Shown: one piece after another, positions 1 through 9,562 of the stretch
Layout of the letters: each line of letters begins with the position of its first letter
How positions within the stretch are numbered: position 1 is the first letter of the stretch
Assembly (NCBI GenBank): GCA_033297205.1
Contig: MU859354.1
Span: 1-29,228 of the forward strand
Length of the DNA stretch: 29,228 bases
Direction: 5' to 3'
DNA from: Pseudoneurospora amorphoporcata
Taxonomy: Eukaryota > Ascomycota > Sordariomycetes > Sordariales > Sordariaceae
Translations under genes and position numbers: made by a program
Notes under the pieces: generated by a model
Databases searched by the model: none
The model's input: the letters and a program-made list of their open reading frames with translations, nothing else
What the model was told of the DNA's origin: nothing

Positions 1-79
1 ACCGTGAGCCTGGCTCACTGTGAGCCCGTGCGTCAGTGAGCCTGCATACGCCCTTCTGGCCCGTGCTTGACCTCCCGGG

Positions 80-148
80 TGTTACACTGGTTATCGCCAG
101 TGAGTGGTCGGGTCTTGGGCGACCCTAGTGCCGCTTAAGTTCGTAACA
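80..148. repeat. 69-bp structured unit with 6-bp terminal inverted repeats
   Basis: The unit starts TGTTAC and ends GTAACA, a perfect 6-bp inverted repeat of the type seen at LTR or MITE ends. Inside, CACTGG and CCAGTG (86-91 and 97-102) form a second inverted repeat, and GGGTC and GACCC form another. It could be a tiny LTR fragment, a MITE relic or chance. No target-site duplication is apparent. Confidence 0.25.
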
Positions 149-273
149 CGCACCCAGACAAACCACGAAACTCCAACGTCCCAACGAACTAACCCCTCTA
201 CGGAATTCCATTGACGGAAGCTAACGCATGTTCGGCTTAGGGCGAGCCTTGAAGAAGGGGGAGCTAATATCAT

Positions 274-690
274 ATGGACATTGCCCACAGTCTAGGGGTT
301 AGGATCGCAAGACTCAATAGAGCCTCAACGTCTAGCATTAGCCTCAAGATGCTCAGTGGCCTCCGGCTACAACACCCACCTCAGCCGGACCCACGGCCGG
401 GCCCTCGGCCACGGTCATTCCAAAAGCAACCACAGCTAACCAAGTAAGAAGCAGGGCGCCCAGATGAAGGACAGCGCCAAAAGGAAGATAGAGAATAGAT
501 GAAGGCATTCAGGAAGATCCACACGTATGCAGACTGCTAAATAGATGTCTTGAAGCCTTAGGCGACAAGGCTTGATACGTATCTCAAATACGTACCAATT
601 CCCTTTGGCATAAAAAGGTCTTAAAGCTCAACCTTCTCCTAGAGGTTGAGAAGATTAACAAGGCTTTCGAGACCAAAGTAGTTTATTAGC
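274..690 (+). pseudogene. Possible RIP-degraded coding remnant, family unknown
   Basis: The frame starting at the ATG at 274 stays open for 57 codons. It then continues in the same frame through further open runs to about 690, broken by several premature stops that are TAA or TAG (the last is TGA). The TAA/TAG bias is what CAA/CAG-to-TAA/TAG conversion by RIP would give. The first segment is proline- and arginine-rich near its end. I do not recognise the protein. It lies in the same gene-poor block as the small inverted-repeat unit, so an old transposon ORF is a reasonable guess, but a chance reading frame is not excluded. Confidence 0.22.
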
Positions 691-1330
691 TGAATTGAAC
701 TACTGTTCCAAGCCCAGATTACTGCCGTTGTCACAGATAGCCCCCCTTGAAGTAGCGAGTGGAAGGAGGTTATATCTAGAAGCGGATATAATAGTAAAAG
801 GTCACAAAATATAGTGGCTACCCTTTATATTAGTTAATGCGCCGCTATAGCCAGATTAACTGTATAGTATAAGCTTTTGAACCCCTCCTATGGGCTACTA
901 AGAAACAAACTAGCCACTAGTAGCGATTTCCTGAATGTCGTTCTTTCTTGAGTACCAATAATAGTACTACTTATGTAGGCTCGAGACGCTAATCATACCA
1001 CGCAGCATTGGGTCTAGAGTGTACTCTTGCCCAAATGAGTACTGTCTTTGTAGAATTGAGGAAGGAGCTATGTTGGCTGCCGTCGGGTAAATTTGGCAAT
1101 AAGAGTTACAAACGGACGGAACTACTAAACCTGCGCAAAAGTTGCAACAGGCCTACTCGTCGGTTAGGTGGAGTCGCTTCGCGTGGATAGCTAAAGAAAA
1201 AAAACCTAACGTGCAGAGACAAGCATCAGCAAAACGTCAAAGATGGGCTAGATAATTGTCAATATGACTTCCTGTTCAAAGATAGAACGAGTCGTTCAGT
1301 TGAAGAGACAAAAAAAAGGCACAAAAAGGC

Positions 1331-1340
1331 AAAAACAAAA
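1331..1340 (-). terminator. Pol III terminator of tRNA-Ser(GCU)
   Basis: Directly after the discriminator base, the minus strand reads TTTTGTTTTT, giving T4 and T5 runs on the coding strand. This is the usual RNA polymerase III stop signal and supports the tRNA being a functional transcription unit. Confidence 0.8.
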
Positions 1341-1437
1341 CGTCACCTGCAGGATTCGAACCTGCGCTCCCGAGGGAATTGCCTGACGGCTATATTGCAA
1401 TAGCAGGGCAACGCGTTAACCACTCCGCCAAAGTGAC
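1341..1437 (-). tRNA. tRNA-Ser (anticodon GCU), with 16-nt intron
   Basis: On the minus strand the gene starts GTCACTT and ends AGGTGAC plus discriminator G, forming a full 7-bp acceptor stem with one G-U pair. The D arm is GCG/CGC with loop GAGTGGTTAA. The anticodon stem is TTGCC/GGCAA with anticodon GCU (complement at 1402-1404). A serine-type long variable arm (CCC/GGG) and the T arm GCAGG-TTCGAAT-CCTGC follow. The anticodon stem only closes if 16 nt (1385-1400) are removed after A37, the canonical position for eukaryotic tRNA introns; the intron contains TATAGC, which can pair with the anticodon. Internal A and B boxes are intact. The tRNA decodes AGC/AGU serine codons. Confidence 0.93.
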
Positions 1438-1597
1438 TAACATATCATTGGATATTAGAAGGGTAAACTTCATTTTACTAAGTAGCATAGTGTATTCTCG
1501 AATCTCAACGCTCTTCCAAGTTTATTCCAAATCAGTCACACGAGACAAACGTATCGTGCAACATTAACCTGCAACATATCTACAATCTCTAGTAATA

Positions 1598-2038
1598 CTG
1601 GTTTGTTTGTTTATTTGCTAGCTTGGTACTCCTAGTATACTGGACGAGATCTATCCTGAACTTCCCAATCCTCAGAAGGACAAGACGTAATGGCTAGGTA
1701 CGAATCGGAAAGGCATCAACAAGATTCAAACTGGCAGATGGATTTTCCGAAACAGCATATTCAAGATATGATCACGCTTTGGTCATATAACGGAAAGCAT
1801 CAACAAGATTTAGTATGACATATTTGATTCTCAAAACAGCATATCTAAGGTATGATTACGCTTTGTTCACAGAACGAAAGACATCAGCAAGATTCAATGT
1901 GGCACGTCGAAACCTCAAAATTGTAAATTCAAGGTAAGACTACGCATTGGTTATGGAACAAAACGACTCAGTTACATGTGATAACGCCCAGGAAGGTTGG
2001 TCTGAGGTCTCGAGGCCTCGAGCTAGCAAACAAACCAG
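1598..2038. mobile_element. MITE-like element with inverted ends and internal tandem repeats
   Basis: The left end (1598-1623) and right end (2021-2038) are inverted copies. The right end, read on the minus strand, is CTGGTTTGTTTGCTAGCT, and the left end is the same with a 7-8 base T-rich insertion after TTTGTTTG. Between them sit three degenerate ~84-bp tandem repeats and no ORF of note. Short size, inverted ends and lack of coding capacity fit a non-autonomous DNA element. I see no convincing target-site duplication, so this is an inference. Confidence 0.35.
1708..1959. repeat. Three degenerate ~84-bp direct tandem repeats
   Basis: Units begin near 1708, 1793 and 1876 (85, 83 and 84 bp). 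Each begins with a variant of GAAAG-CATCAACAAGATT, carries CAAAACAGCATAT or a related core in the middle, and ends with a variant of TATGATTACGCTTTG followed by a GGTCATATAACG-like tail. Units 1 and 2 are closest and unit 3 is more diverged. No ORF runs through them. Confidence 0.7.
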
Positions 2039-2040
2039 CT

Positions 2041-2514
2041 TTAGAGTGTACATCTTAACACTCAAACAAAAGCGGTTCTGGAAGCATCGTATGGAGGCCA
2101 CCTTTTGACCCTTTTTGGGTCAAGGGATGTTTTTATGCTTCGCGACGGGACCCGAGTCAGGCTCATGCGGCAAGATGGACCATCCATGGGACGGATATGC
2201 AGCGGTTGTCTAAGATTATCAGGATGCCAGTCCATGCTCTGCAGTGGATCATCCTATCCCAGGACACTGCCTGATTTTGCAAGAGTTTGAAAGAGCCGCC
2301 ATGCGTGGGAGCAAGGCATGGCGGGGTAGTTGTTCATGCGTGAGAAGTGGACACGGTCATGGAAGTTCAGATGATGGTATCACCACTCGTCTGCTGTTGT
2401 TCATCGCATACCAGAAAGCAACTAGTGTTTCCCGACTTTATCTCTCTCAAAGTCCAGTCTACCTAGACATGTAGCAGCATGCAAATCAACCTTCTAACAT
2501 CCAATAGCGAGTTA
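2041..2514. other. Intergenic, no recognised gene
   Basis: Two short overlapping plus-strand ORFs (2105-2290, 2244-2474) have no recognisable domain and look like chance. A 9-bp perfect inverted repeat (CCGCCATGC at 2296-2304, GCATGGCGG at 2316-2324, 11-nt loop) is the only structure I see. The last 25 bases (2490-2514) match the 5' flank of the intact tRNA-Ser. Confidence 0.5.
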
Positions 2515-2582
2515 GTCACTTTGGCAGAGTGGTTAACGCGCTGCCCTGCTATTCGCAAGAGAGCATGGTAGGCAGTTCCCTC
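2515..2582 (+). pseudogene. Truncated tRNA-Ser(GCU) copy
   Basis: The 5' two thirds of the tRNA at 1341-1437 is repeated here in the opposite orientation: GTCACTT, D arm, anticodon arm CTGCC/GGCAG with anticodon GCT at 2548-2550, and an 18-nt intron (2552-2569) at the same place. Similarity ends abruptly after TTCCCTC in the variable arm; the T arm, B box and 3' acceptor strand are absent and an AT microsatellite follows. The D stem has an A-C mismatch where the intact gene has G-C. The 25 bp upstream match the intact gene's upstream flank at 19 positions, so the duplication included flanking DNA. It cannot fold as a tRNA and should be non-functional. Confidence 0.85.
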
Positions 2583-2595
2583 ACGTACCTATGTA

Positions 2596-2640
2596 ACATA
2601 TATATATATATGTGTATAGGGGGGAGGGGGTGTGTGTACG
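2596..2640. repeat. AT/GT microsatellite and G-rich tract
   Basis: Directly after the tRNA break point lie an (AT)n run, a G-rich stretch and a TGTGTGTG run. They mark the junction where the tRNA copy was lost or rearranged. Confidence 0.6.
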
Positions 2641-4318
2641 TACCACTCACACGTCCCATACGCAAAGTGGTATTCCCAGATATTAAATTGGATATGGGAG
2701 GCTGACACACCCGAACCTGCAAGCACTCCGCCCCTTACAGTAGGGTCGTCATTTCTTCGTTGTCAGTCGCAGCTTTTGTACCTTTTTCGTAGGGCCTTTG
2801 TCAGTTAAATTCTCCGCCCTGAACCCCGGAATTTTAGGGCTTTTCCATTTTCAGGTGTTCGCAGGTTACGGTGCTGTGGAATGTTGATGTACGAGTCGTG
2901 TGTAATCCGGGGTCGGTGGCAGCCGGTTGGTTGTTGGCTGGCCACTTGCCCAATTTGAGCTTGATTGAGATCTCGAAAGATCGTATACTTGACTCTTATC
3001 GTATGCGCGCAGTGGGAGTTCCCCGACTGGCTGGGGCTCCAGCCAAAGAAGGGTTCAATTGAAGTCGCATCCTGCAATCGTCGTTGAAGGAGAAAAAGCG
3101 ACGATGGTGAAACGTTAGGTTCCGACATTGAACCCGGTGAACCGCGGGGACATCTGGATGGAAAATGCCATGCAACGGTGAACCAACTGGCTCGTGAAAG
3201 ATACCTCCCTTTTTGGGACACATTCCTTCTGGCACACAACACCCAGTCTGATATCTGTCAATATTGGTAAGACCTAGGCCTGTGATGTTCTCCTGCTGTC
3301 ATACAACGTCATTACAGAGATGTTTCATGAGTGAAAAGTGGCAGGCAGCCACACCATATCCCCTTTCAAGGATGCGGACCACATGCCGGGCGTGCGTTCG
3401 CCTTTTTGGTATGCTGACCTGGAAAAAGAAGTTTGGCCGGTTCCATGGAAGAAACAGATCCCTGGAATATGGATCGATTGGGCGATCAATATTGTCCGGG
3501 TGGTCAATGCTTCCCAATGCTCCCTGATTTTCTGTGGAACGGGATGGAAAGGGGATTCCATCCAAAGTACGGGATTTTAATCTGGCGGTAAACATGGCTA
3601 CCACGGCCATAGGTACCTACCTCGCGGTAGAAGGTGTTTTAACGAAGGAAGCCCCTTTTGTCGCAGCCTCCGGGTTGTGGTTGCGAATCAACCTCAGTCT
3701 CACCAGATGGACTTTTGAGATGTTTGAGTGGTTGAGATTGCGAATGTACAGGTTCGCAGTGTGCGAGAGCAACTGGCCGGTCGAATCTCAACGTCGGGTT
3801 GAAAGCGTGGAAGGATGTGTGTTCGCTGCACATTCATGCACCTGCAAGTGCTGCAAGCTGCGAACCTGACCCTTGCGCTTCCCTCGAAAGGATGAGCGAT
3901 GCGTGAGAATCTAGCCCGAATAGGACAAGCGCGTTAACTTGGCTACCTTACTGGTACCCAAACCGCCAAACCACGGCCAAACGAACATCGACCGTGACGG
4001 ACTTCCGACTTTCTCGAGCGTGCGAATTTTCGAGTTGCAGTGAAGCTGTGGGGTGCATTCGGATACGGCAGGACCGGCCATGAAATGCGTAGATCATTGG
4101 CTTAGATTTCGAAAGGTCGGTAGCATGGTTGTCTGGATACCGTTGAAATTGGAAAAAGCGGAGCTGGTGAGAGAGAGTCATCTCCTATTCTGCTTGGGCC
4201 TGAGAGCCAAGTCGAAAGACGTCCAGGGTTGATGACTGGGCTGTGTTGAGCAGCGGGGGGTACGGAGATTTCTTGCATTTTGGTCTTTTTCGAGGTCGGT
4301 TGGAGACTTGGAGTTGAT

Positions 4319-4362
4319 GTGGTGAGTGGATGAAGTGGATGAATGGGTGAGTGAGTGAATTT
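4319..4362. repeat. GTGA/GATG-rich simple repeat
   Basis: An imperfect run of GTGAGTGGATGAAGTGGA-type units, about 44 bp. It is low-complexity and forms no coding motif. Confidence 0.6.
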
Positions 4363-4380
4363 CACGGACTGGAATTATGA

Positions 4381-4405
4381 GGCAATGCGTGGCCGACGCA
4401 TTGCC
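4381..4405. repeat. Perfect 10-bp inverted repeat (hairpin)
   Basis: GGCAATGCGT and ACGCATTGCC are exact reverse complements separated by the 5-base loop GGCCG. No T-run follows on either side and no gene abuts it, so its role is unknown. Confidence 0.75.
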
Positions 4406-5601
4406 CAAACAATTCCATTCTGGATGCTGACAAGACTTTGTCAGTCCCAAAGTAGGTGGTCGCAGACTTGAACTCGCCAGATTCATGAGATTCATTCCTC
4501 TAGAAAGAAATACTTTGACCAATTCGATATCAAGGGCTGCTGGATTGAAACCGTCGCCATGCTTCCCGCAGACCGTGGGATGGTAGCATTTGTGGGCCAT
4601 CAAGGTGCTGCATAGGCAAGCATTGAGCTGCAGGACCCTACACTAGAGATAAAATAAGACGGGAAGAATGTGATCAACCGCCGAGTTTTGCGAGCTCATT
4701 CTCATTCATCGGTCTTGTTGGAATTGGAGATGGAACTGTTGTCGCCAGTAAACATGCCAATGACGATAAAGGAGACGTACAGCTGCGATGGGGTTGTGCT
4801 GTATTGATTGCTGCCGGTGTAAGATTGGTTCCATCCCGTTAAGTTACGGCTGTGTAAGAAGCAGTGGAGAAGGTACCTCTTCTCAGCGCCTGACGCGTCG
4901 GTGGGCACATGTACCCGATAGTTGTAGTGCCCCTGGTGCGCTGAATTGACGACGGCCGCTTGCGCTTTCCTTCATCCCGTTCTTGCCTACGATTTCAAAA
5001 TTGAAGTCAACAACGCGACTCAAGTTTACACCCCACGATCGATCACTCTCACTTCGCATGGCCGGCCTGGACGGAGCAAGACGGTCCATCATCGTACAGC
5101 AAAGTGTCGGGAATACCCTCGGAACCCCCTGTCGCAGAGTCTCAAGAGCCGACTCGGATTCGTCCAACTCCATCGGACCGCCTGTTCTGTGACTGAGGAG
5201 AGTCCAAAGTAAACAAGGACTCCCCGGGCCCTGACTGCTGGGTCTTTCCACTACCGCGTCGCCGACACTGCATCTGCAACACTTTGACACTCCGACGACA
5301 GGAGGCACTCAACCTCAACACCGGTTTGCGATACCCCTAATAAACTACCCTGCGAAACCCAGGGACCAAGACACCACGCCTCAGTACAATACGCAACATT
5401 CGAATTGGCCTGTTGGTGAATACCTCTAGGTAGCTGCCCTTTGTAGCTGCTAGAGAGGTCGGCTAGCAGGCGGTTGCTTAGTCTCTCTGGTTGGCTCTGT
5501 ACGCAAACAGGCATTCGAACCTTTTTGTTATTTGGTTGCATTGTGTTTTAAAGTAGGAGCCCGTCCCGGACGTGTCAAGCACCATCATCGCCTTCTTTCG
5601 T

Positions 5602-5604
<3 letters not shown>

Positions 5605-5635
<31 letters not shown>
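5605..5635 (+). repeat. Poly-T tract in the presumed 5' UTR of the kinase gene
   Basis: A run of 31 T, followed by a long C/T-rich stretch up to about 5700. Pyrimidine-rich DNA near transcription starts is common in filamentous fungi, so this likely marks the promoter or leader. It also creates a poly-phenylalanine segment in an upstream extension of the kinase reading frame, which argues against that extension being translated. Confidence 0.6.
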
Positions 5636-5979
5636 CCCTCCTTGTCGCTTTCGTTTTTCCTTCCCATCATCCTCCCCGTCGACTCCCCCCCCCGTCCGGC
5701 CCAGGTTTCTGCTGGTACCAGACCAAATCGAGCAAGAACAAGCAGACCCCCCTTAGACCCAACTGGGACTGGGCAATCGCAGCGTTGCCCACCTGCGTTG
5801 GCCAAAGAGTACCACAGCCGAAGCCAGCTCCTTGCCCACGGGCACACACAACATCAAAACATTTGCCCAGCGCCTCCTCTAGTCGGTCCGCCGCTTCGCT
5901 TCGCACCTCGCTGTCCTCACCGGCGGTCACCTTCACCACCCCCGTCTCCTTCTTCTCTGCGCTTCAGAGGGCAGATCAA

Positions 5980-6729
5980 ATGTCTACTGCTTTTCAGACG
6001 ACGCCGAACCAGTCCATACCAGTATCCGCTACCACGTCGCCATCCAATCGCCAGTATTCGTCGTTCCACCCCGACCCGACGACGCGAGAAGGCCCCGGCT
6101 CCGGCTATTATGCAAACCAGCACAACGCCGGACAATCATCGTCGCACACACCAGCGCAACAACAATCCCGAAGACCCAGTGCCTACGACCAACCGACAGG
6201 CTTTGAGCCTCACATGAGCTCCCGCACCGCCATTGCCCAGTCCTCCGTCCCGGTTCCCGTGACCTCCATTGCTTCCGACCAACCACCGTCGTCTTCGGAC
6301 AGAAGGCGAAGTAATATGCCTACCGCCGTACCTCCTCGAACATCGTCTCGTCATGATCCAAACACCAGCTCTCGACGCGCTCAACAGTCGGCCGACCGTG
6401 CCGCCGCATCTCGCCCATCCAATGCGAATGGCACCATGGACCCAGCGGCCGTAGACGAGGCTGCCGCTCGGAGCCGTCGACAACATTCAATGGCACAGGA
6501 CGCGAATCACAGGACGAGCAATTCTCGAGGGAATCCCACTACGACACAACTACCCGTCCGCTCACAGCCCAATGCCACCGGCTCGAGACAGCAGTCGTCC
6601 AGAGACGCAAGCGAGATTCTCAATGACATACCAATTCAACAGCCCGAAATAGATATTGAGCGGGAGCGGGAGCGATTGGCCCAAGCACAAGCACACGCTT
6701 ATGCGCAGGCACAAGCGCAGGCACAAACG

Positions 6730-6762
<33 letters not shown>

Positions 6763-9562
6763 CAGGCGAGTAACTACAACCACCATCACCGCCCAGAGGC
6801 CGCATCACAGGCCGTGGCAGCTCCTGGCGGCGACCATGGAGAGGAAAGTCGGCGCGGCCATAGAAGCCGGCACGATCATTCCAAGCGAGAAAAGCACACC
6901 AAATTCGGCGAATATATTCTCGGCAATACGATTGGAGAGGGTGAATTCGGCAAGGTCAAGCTTGGGTGGAAGCAGGAAGGCGGCGTCCAGGTACGTGAGA
7001 CGAATATTTTGCCGTCCTTCAACGTGCTGCTTACTGATTTACCTGTGTCAAGGTCGCTATCAAACTTATCAAAAAGGACACAGTGGGCAACAATCCATCT
7101 CGCATGGCAAAGATCATGCGGGAGGTTGCGATTCTGAAGCAACTGACTCATCCAAACATTGTTCGGTTACACAAGATGGAGGAATCCGACAGGCATTATG
7201 GTATCGTGCTCGAGTATGCATCGGGAGGCGAGCTGTTTGACTACATCCTCAATCACCGGTATCTCAAGGACAATGCCGCCCGGCGACTATTTGCTCAGCT
7301 CGTGTCTGGCGTAGGGTATCTGCATAAGAAGGGTATCGTGCATCGTGATCTGAAGCTGGAGAATTTGCTCCTAGATCGGAACCGCAACATTATCATCACG
7401 GATTTTGGGTTTGCCAATACCTTCGATCCCCACCAAGAGCTTTCGGAAGAGGAAGAGCTAAATTTGTCGGATCGTGAGTTTGTCAAGCGCATGGGCCTCG
7501 ATAAGGTCAATGACGCTGGCTGGCGAAAAGGAGACCTTATGCAGACTAGCTGTGGCAGTCCGTGCTACGCAGCTCCAGAATTGGTAGTTAGTGACTCCCT
7601 CTACACCGGAAGGAAAGTAGATGTCTGGAGCTGCGGAGTCATCCTGGTAAGTCAGCCCTCATCCTGCTGCTTGAACTATAGCTGACGTTGGCTTAGTACG
7701 CCATGCTTGCTGGCTATCTTCCTTTCGACGACGATCCGGCTAATCCCGAAGGCGACAACATCAATCTCCTATACAAGTACATTGTCAACACACCGCTCAC
7801 GTTCCCCGAATATGTCACGCCACATGCCAGAGATTTGCTGCGGAGGATATTGGTACCTAATCCACGAAAGCGAGCGGATCTGTTCGAGGTCGCCCGTCAC
7901 AGCTGGTTGAGCGAATACTCGCATGTTGTCGAGTTCATCACGTCCTCCACTACCACACCTAGCGAGATCCAGAACACGACAGTACCTGCCGAGGACGAGG
8001 GAGAACCTCCTCACCTCGCTCGTAGCGCTTCGGTACGCGAGGCAACGAAGAAGTCGACTGCCTCGCCGGCCATCGGCGGCTTGGTTAACAAGCAAGGCAC
8101 CGTGGATCCCGAGGCTGAGGCTGCTCACGCTAAACAGCAGCGCGATAACAAGCGGCGGACGGTACAGGTCGAATATGTTGCCCCAAACACGACAACTCAA
8201 AGAGGTGATACCGCGGGACAGCAGCAACCTTCTAGCAACGCCAATAGAAACCGTTCCGAACCTCAAGCACCTGTGGAATCCTCAAGCAGTCGCCCAACCA
8301 CGTCAGCCAAGGACAAGCAGCTCTTACAAGGTCCCTCCGCCCCCAAGGACGCCTACGGAAACAAGAGAAGACCACCAAGTTCTCAGCAGAATACCGGAAA
8401 TAATCCCACTGCCGGTAACGCAGTGGCTCCTCCTAGGCCGAGTCGCGACGGCCGTCCCACCACCGAGAATCAGTATCTGTCAGGGGCAGCAGGTGCACCA
8501 ACCCAAAGGCCTACTACTGGCGGGTCCATGCAGTCAGGAAGACCTTCGTACGGCCAACCAGCACCACCTGAAGTCGCGGACGCTAACGTACACGGCAGAA
8601 TCCAGCAACCATTCAAGGGATCCGGCAGCGGTCAGTTTGGCGTACCTACAATCACCCCCGCAGAGCAGCAACCGAACCAAAGCGTCGATTATGGGAGCTC
8701 TCGATTTGACAAGGTACGGGAAGATGGTGTTGTCAAGGGCCACAAGAGGTCCAGCACTATGGGCGAACTCGGTGGCAAGCTCTTTGGCCGGAGCGGTTCG
8801 TTGTTTGGAGGTAGGAAATCCAAGCGACAGCAGGAGATTCAACAGGCCGGAGAGAAGACCAAGAGGTATCCTCCTGTTAGCATGAACAACTCGATGCCTG
8901 GCGGTGACAACGGCTCTCGGCCTTCGTTGGACTCCAAGCGATCTCGCCGATCCTTCTCGATGGGAATGGGGAAGAAGTCCTCTGGAGGCAGCATCACTGG
9001 TTCCAATGGCTCCCAGGAGAAGTCTAATAAGCGATTCTCCTTCATCCCCCCTTCGCTATCAAGGGCTTTTGGCTACAATAAAGAGGACGAACCTCCAGCT
9101 CTCGATTCACAACAAGACTTGCCCATTCAGGAGCCCTCATCCGTTGATCAGTCTGTGGGTCCGGAACAAAATGTGAGCGCAACCACTATTGATGGAATGT
9201 ACACTCAGCTCCAGGATTCGCAGCAAGGCTTACCCGGTGCAAACAACCAGCACCAATACGGACGACCGTCGGCTAGCCAAGGTTTCATGCCCGGATCAGA
9301 TCCATCTGTCAGCAGCATGCCTCGGGCACCTGGGTCGGCTCCTCATCTGCAAACCATGATCCAGCAGGATGGACTCTACGATGCTCGCAAGGGTAACAAC
9401 CGGGCGAACCGTGGTGTTTTGCAAAAGAACAAACGTTTTGTGGACTACGAAGGAGAGGGCTTTGCGCGACCTCACGATCACTCCGGCAGCAGCGGTCCTG
9501 CAAGGAAAGTTATGGACTTCTTCAGGAGACGCGGCAAGGCTCGGGGTGGTGAGAACAACTGA
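5980..9562 (+). CDS. kin4: Kin4-like serine/threonine protein kinase
   Basis: Three exons (5980-6990, 7053-7646, 7697-9562; both introns phase 0, GT-AG) encode about 1156 residues. The start at 5980 was chosen because upstream codons run through a poly-T leader. Residues 1-307 are disordered, Ser/Gln/Arg-rich, with an alternating Gln-Ala repeat near 235-265. The kinase domain spans about 311-606: glycine loop GEGEFGKV, lysine in VAIK (K341), HRDLKLEN (D436), DFG (D454), activation threonine in LMQTSCGSPCYAAPE (T502), APE (511-513). The activation segment carries an extra acidic stretch of about 30 residues, as I recall for filamentous-fungal Kin4. The long basic, Ser-rich C-terminus ends in an FFRRR motif. 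In yeast, Kin4 is activated by Elm1 on the activation loop and restrains mitotic exit when the spindle is misaligned; in filamentous fungi related kinases associate with spindle poles and septa. Assignment to Kin4 within the CAMK/Snf1-like group is by family resemblance. Confidence 0.85.
6668..6762 (+). repeat. Coding Gln-Ala dipeptide repeat (GCACAG units)
   Basis: A hexanucleotide repeat of GC(A/G)CA(A/G) codes for alternating Ala-Gln, interrupted once by His and Tyr, within the disordered N-terminal part of the kinase. Such in-frame repeats usually vary in length between strains. Confidence 0.8.

Larger units (their letters stand above)
1..1330. other. Gene-poor region, possible decayed mobile-element relics
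   Basis: No intact gene is recognisable. The first 20 bases contain a perfect 7-bp inverted repeat (GTGAGCC / GGCTCAC, 4-18). Bases 80-148 form a small structured unit bounded by TGTTAC and GTAACA. From 274 a plus-strand frame reads coding-like peptide segments interrupted mostly by TAA and TAG, which resembles a RIP-damaged ORF, but I recognise no protein family. The rest, including a 60-codon ORF at 1008-1190, shows nothing I can name. Decayed transposon sequence is an inference from the pattern, not from homology. Confidence 0.35.
2641..5604. other. Long intergenic region, no gene recognised
   Basis: Several ORFs of 60-145 codons occur on both strands (for example 2805-3242 minus, 3534-3869 plus, 4178-4603 minus, 4883-5308 minus). 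None shows a recognisable domain, and the overlapping frames are of similar length on opposite strands, as expected by chance in GC-balanced DNA. A small unrecognised gene cannot be excluded. A perfect 10-bp-stem hairpin lies at 4381-4405 and a GATG/GTGA-rich simple repeat at about 4319-4362. The right part presumably holds the promoter and 5' UTR of the kinase gene. Confidence 0.45.

Noticed and set aside
2720..2731. CGAACCTGC as a displaced T arm of the truncated tRNA
   Set aside because: Only 9 bases match, in the opposite orientation, with no stem partner; likely chance.
2805..3869. Minus-strand ORF of 145 codons and overlapping plus-strand ORFs
   Set aside because: No domain, no clear intron signals, and equal-length ORFs on both strands suggest chance.
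4883..5541. Minus-strand ORFs of 141 and 96 codons upstream of the kinase
   Set aside because: No recognisable family; overlapping frames of similar length occur on the opposite strand, and the region is probably promoter.
5572..5979. Upstream in-frame extension of the kinase (136 codons)
   Set aside because: It encodes a poly-Phe run from the T tract and C/T-rich leader sequence with no conserved features; the ATG at 5980 gives a normal N-terminus.
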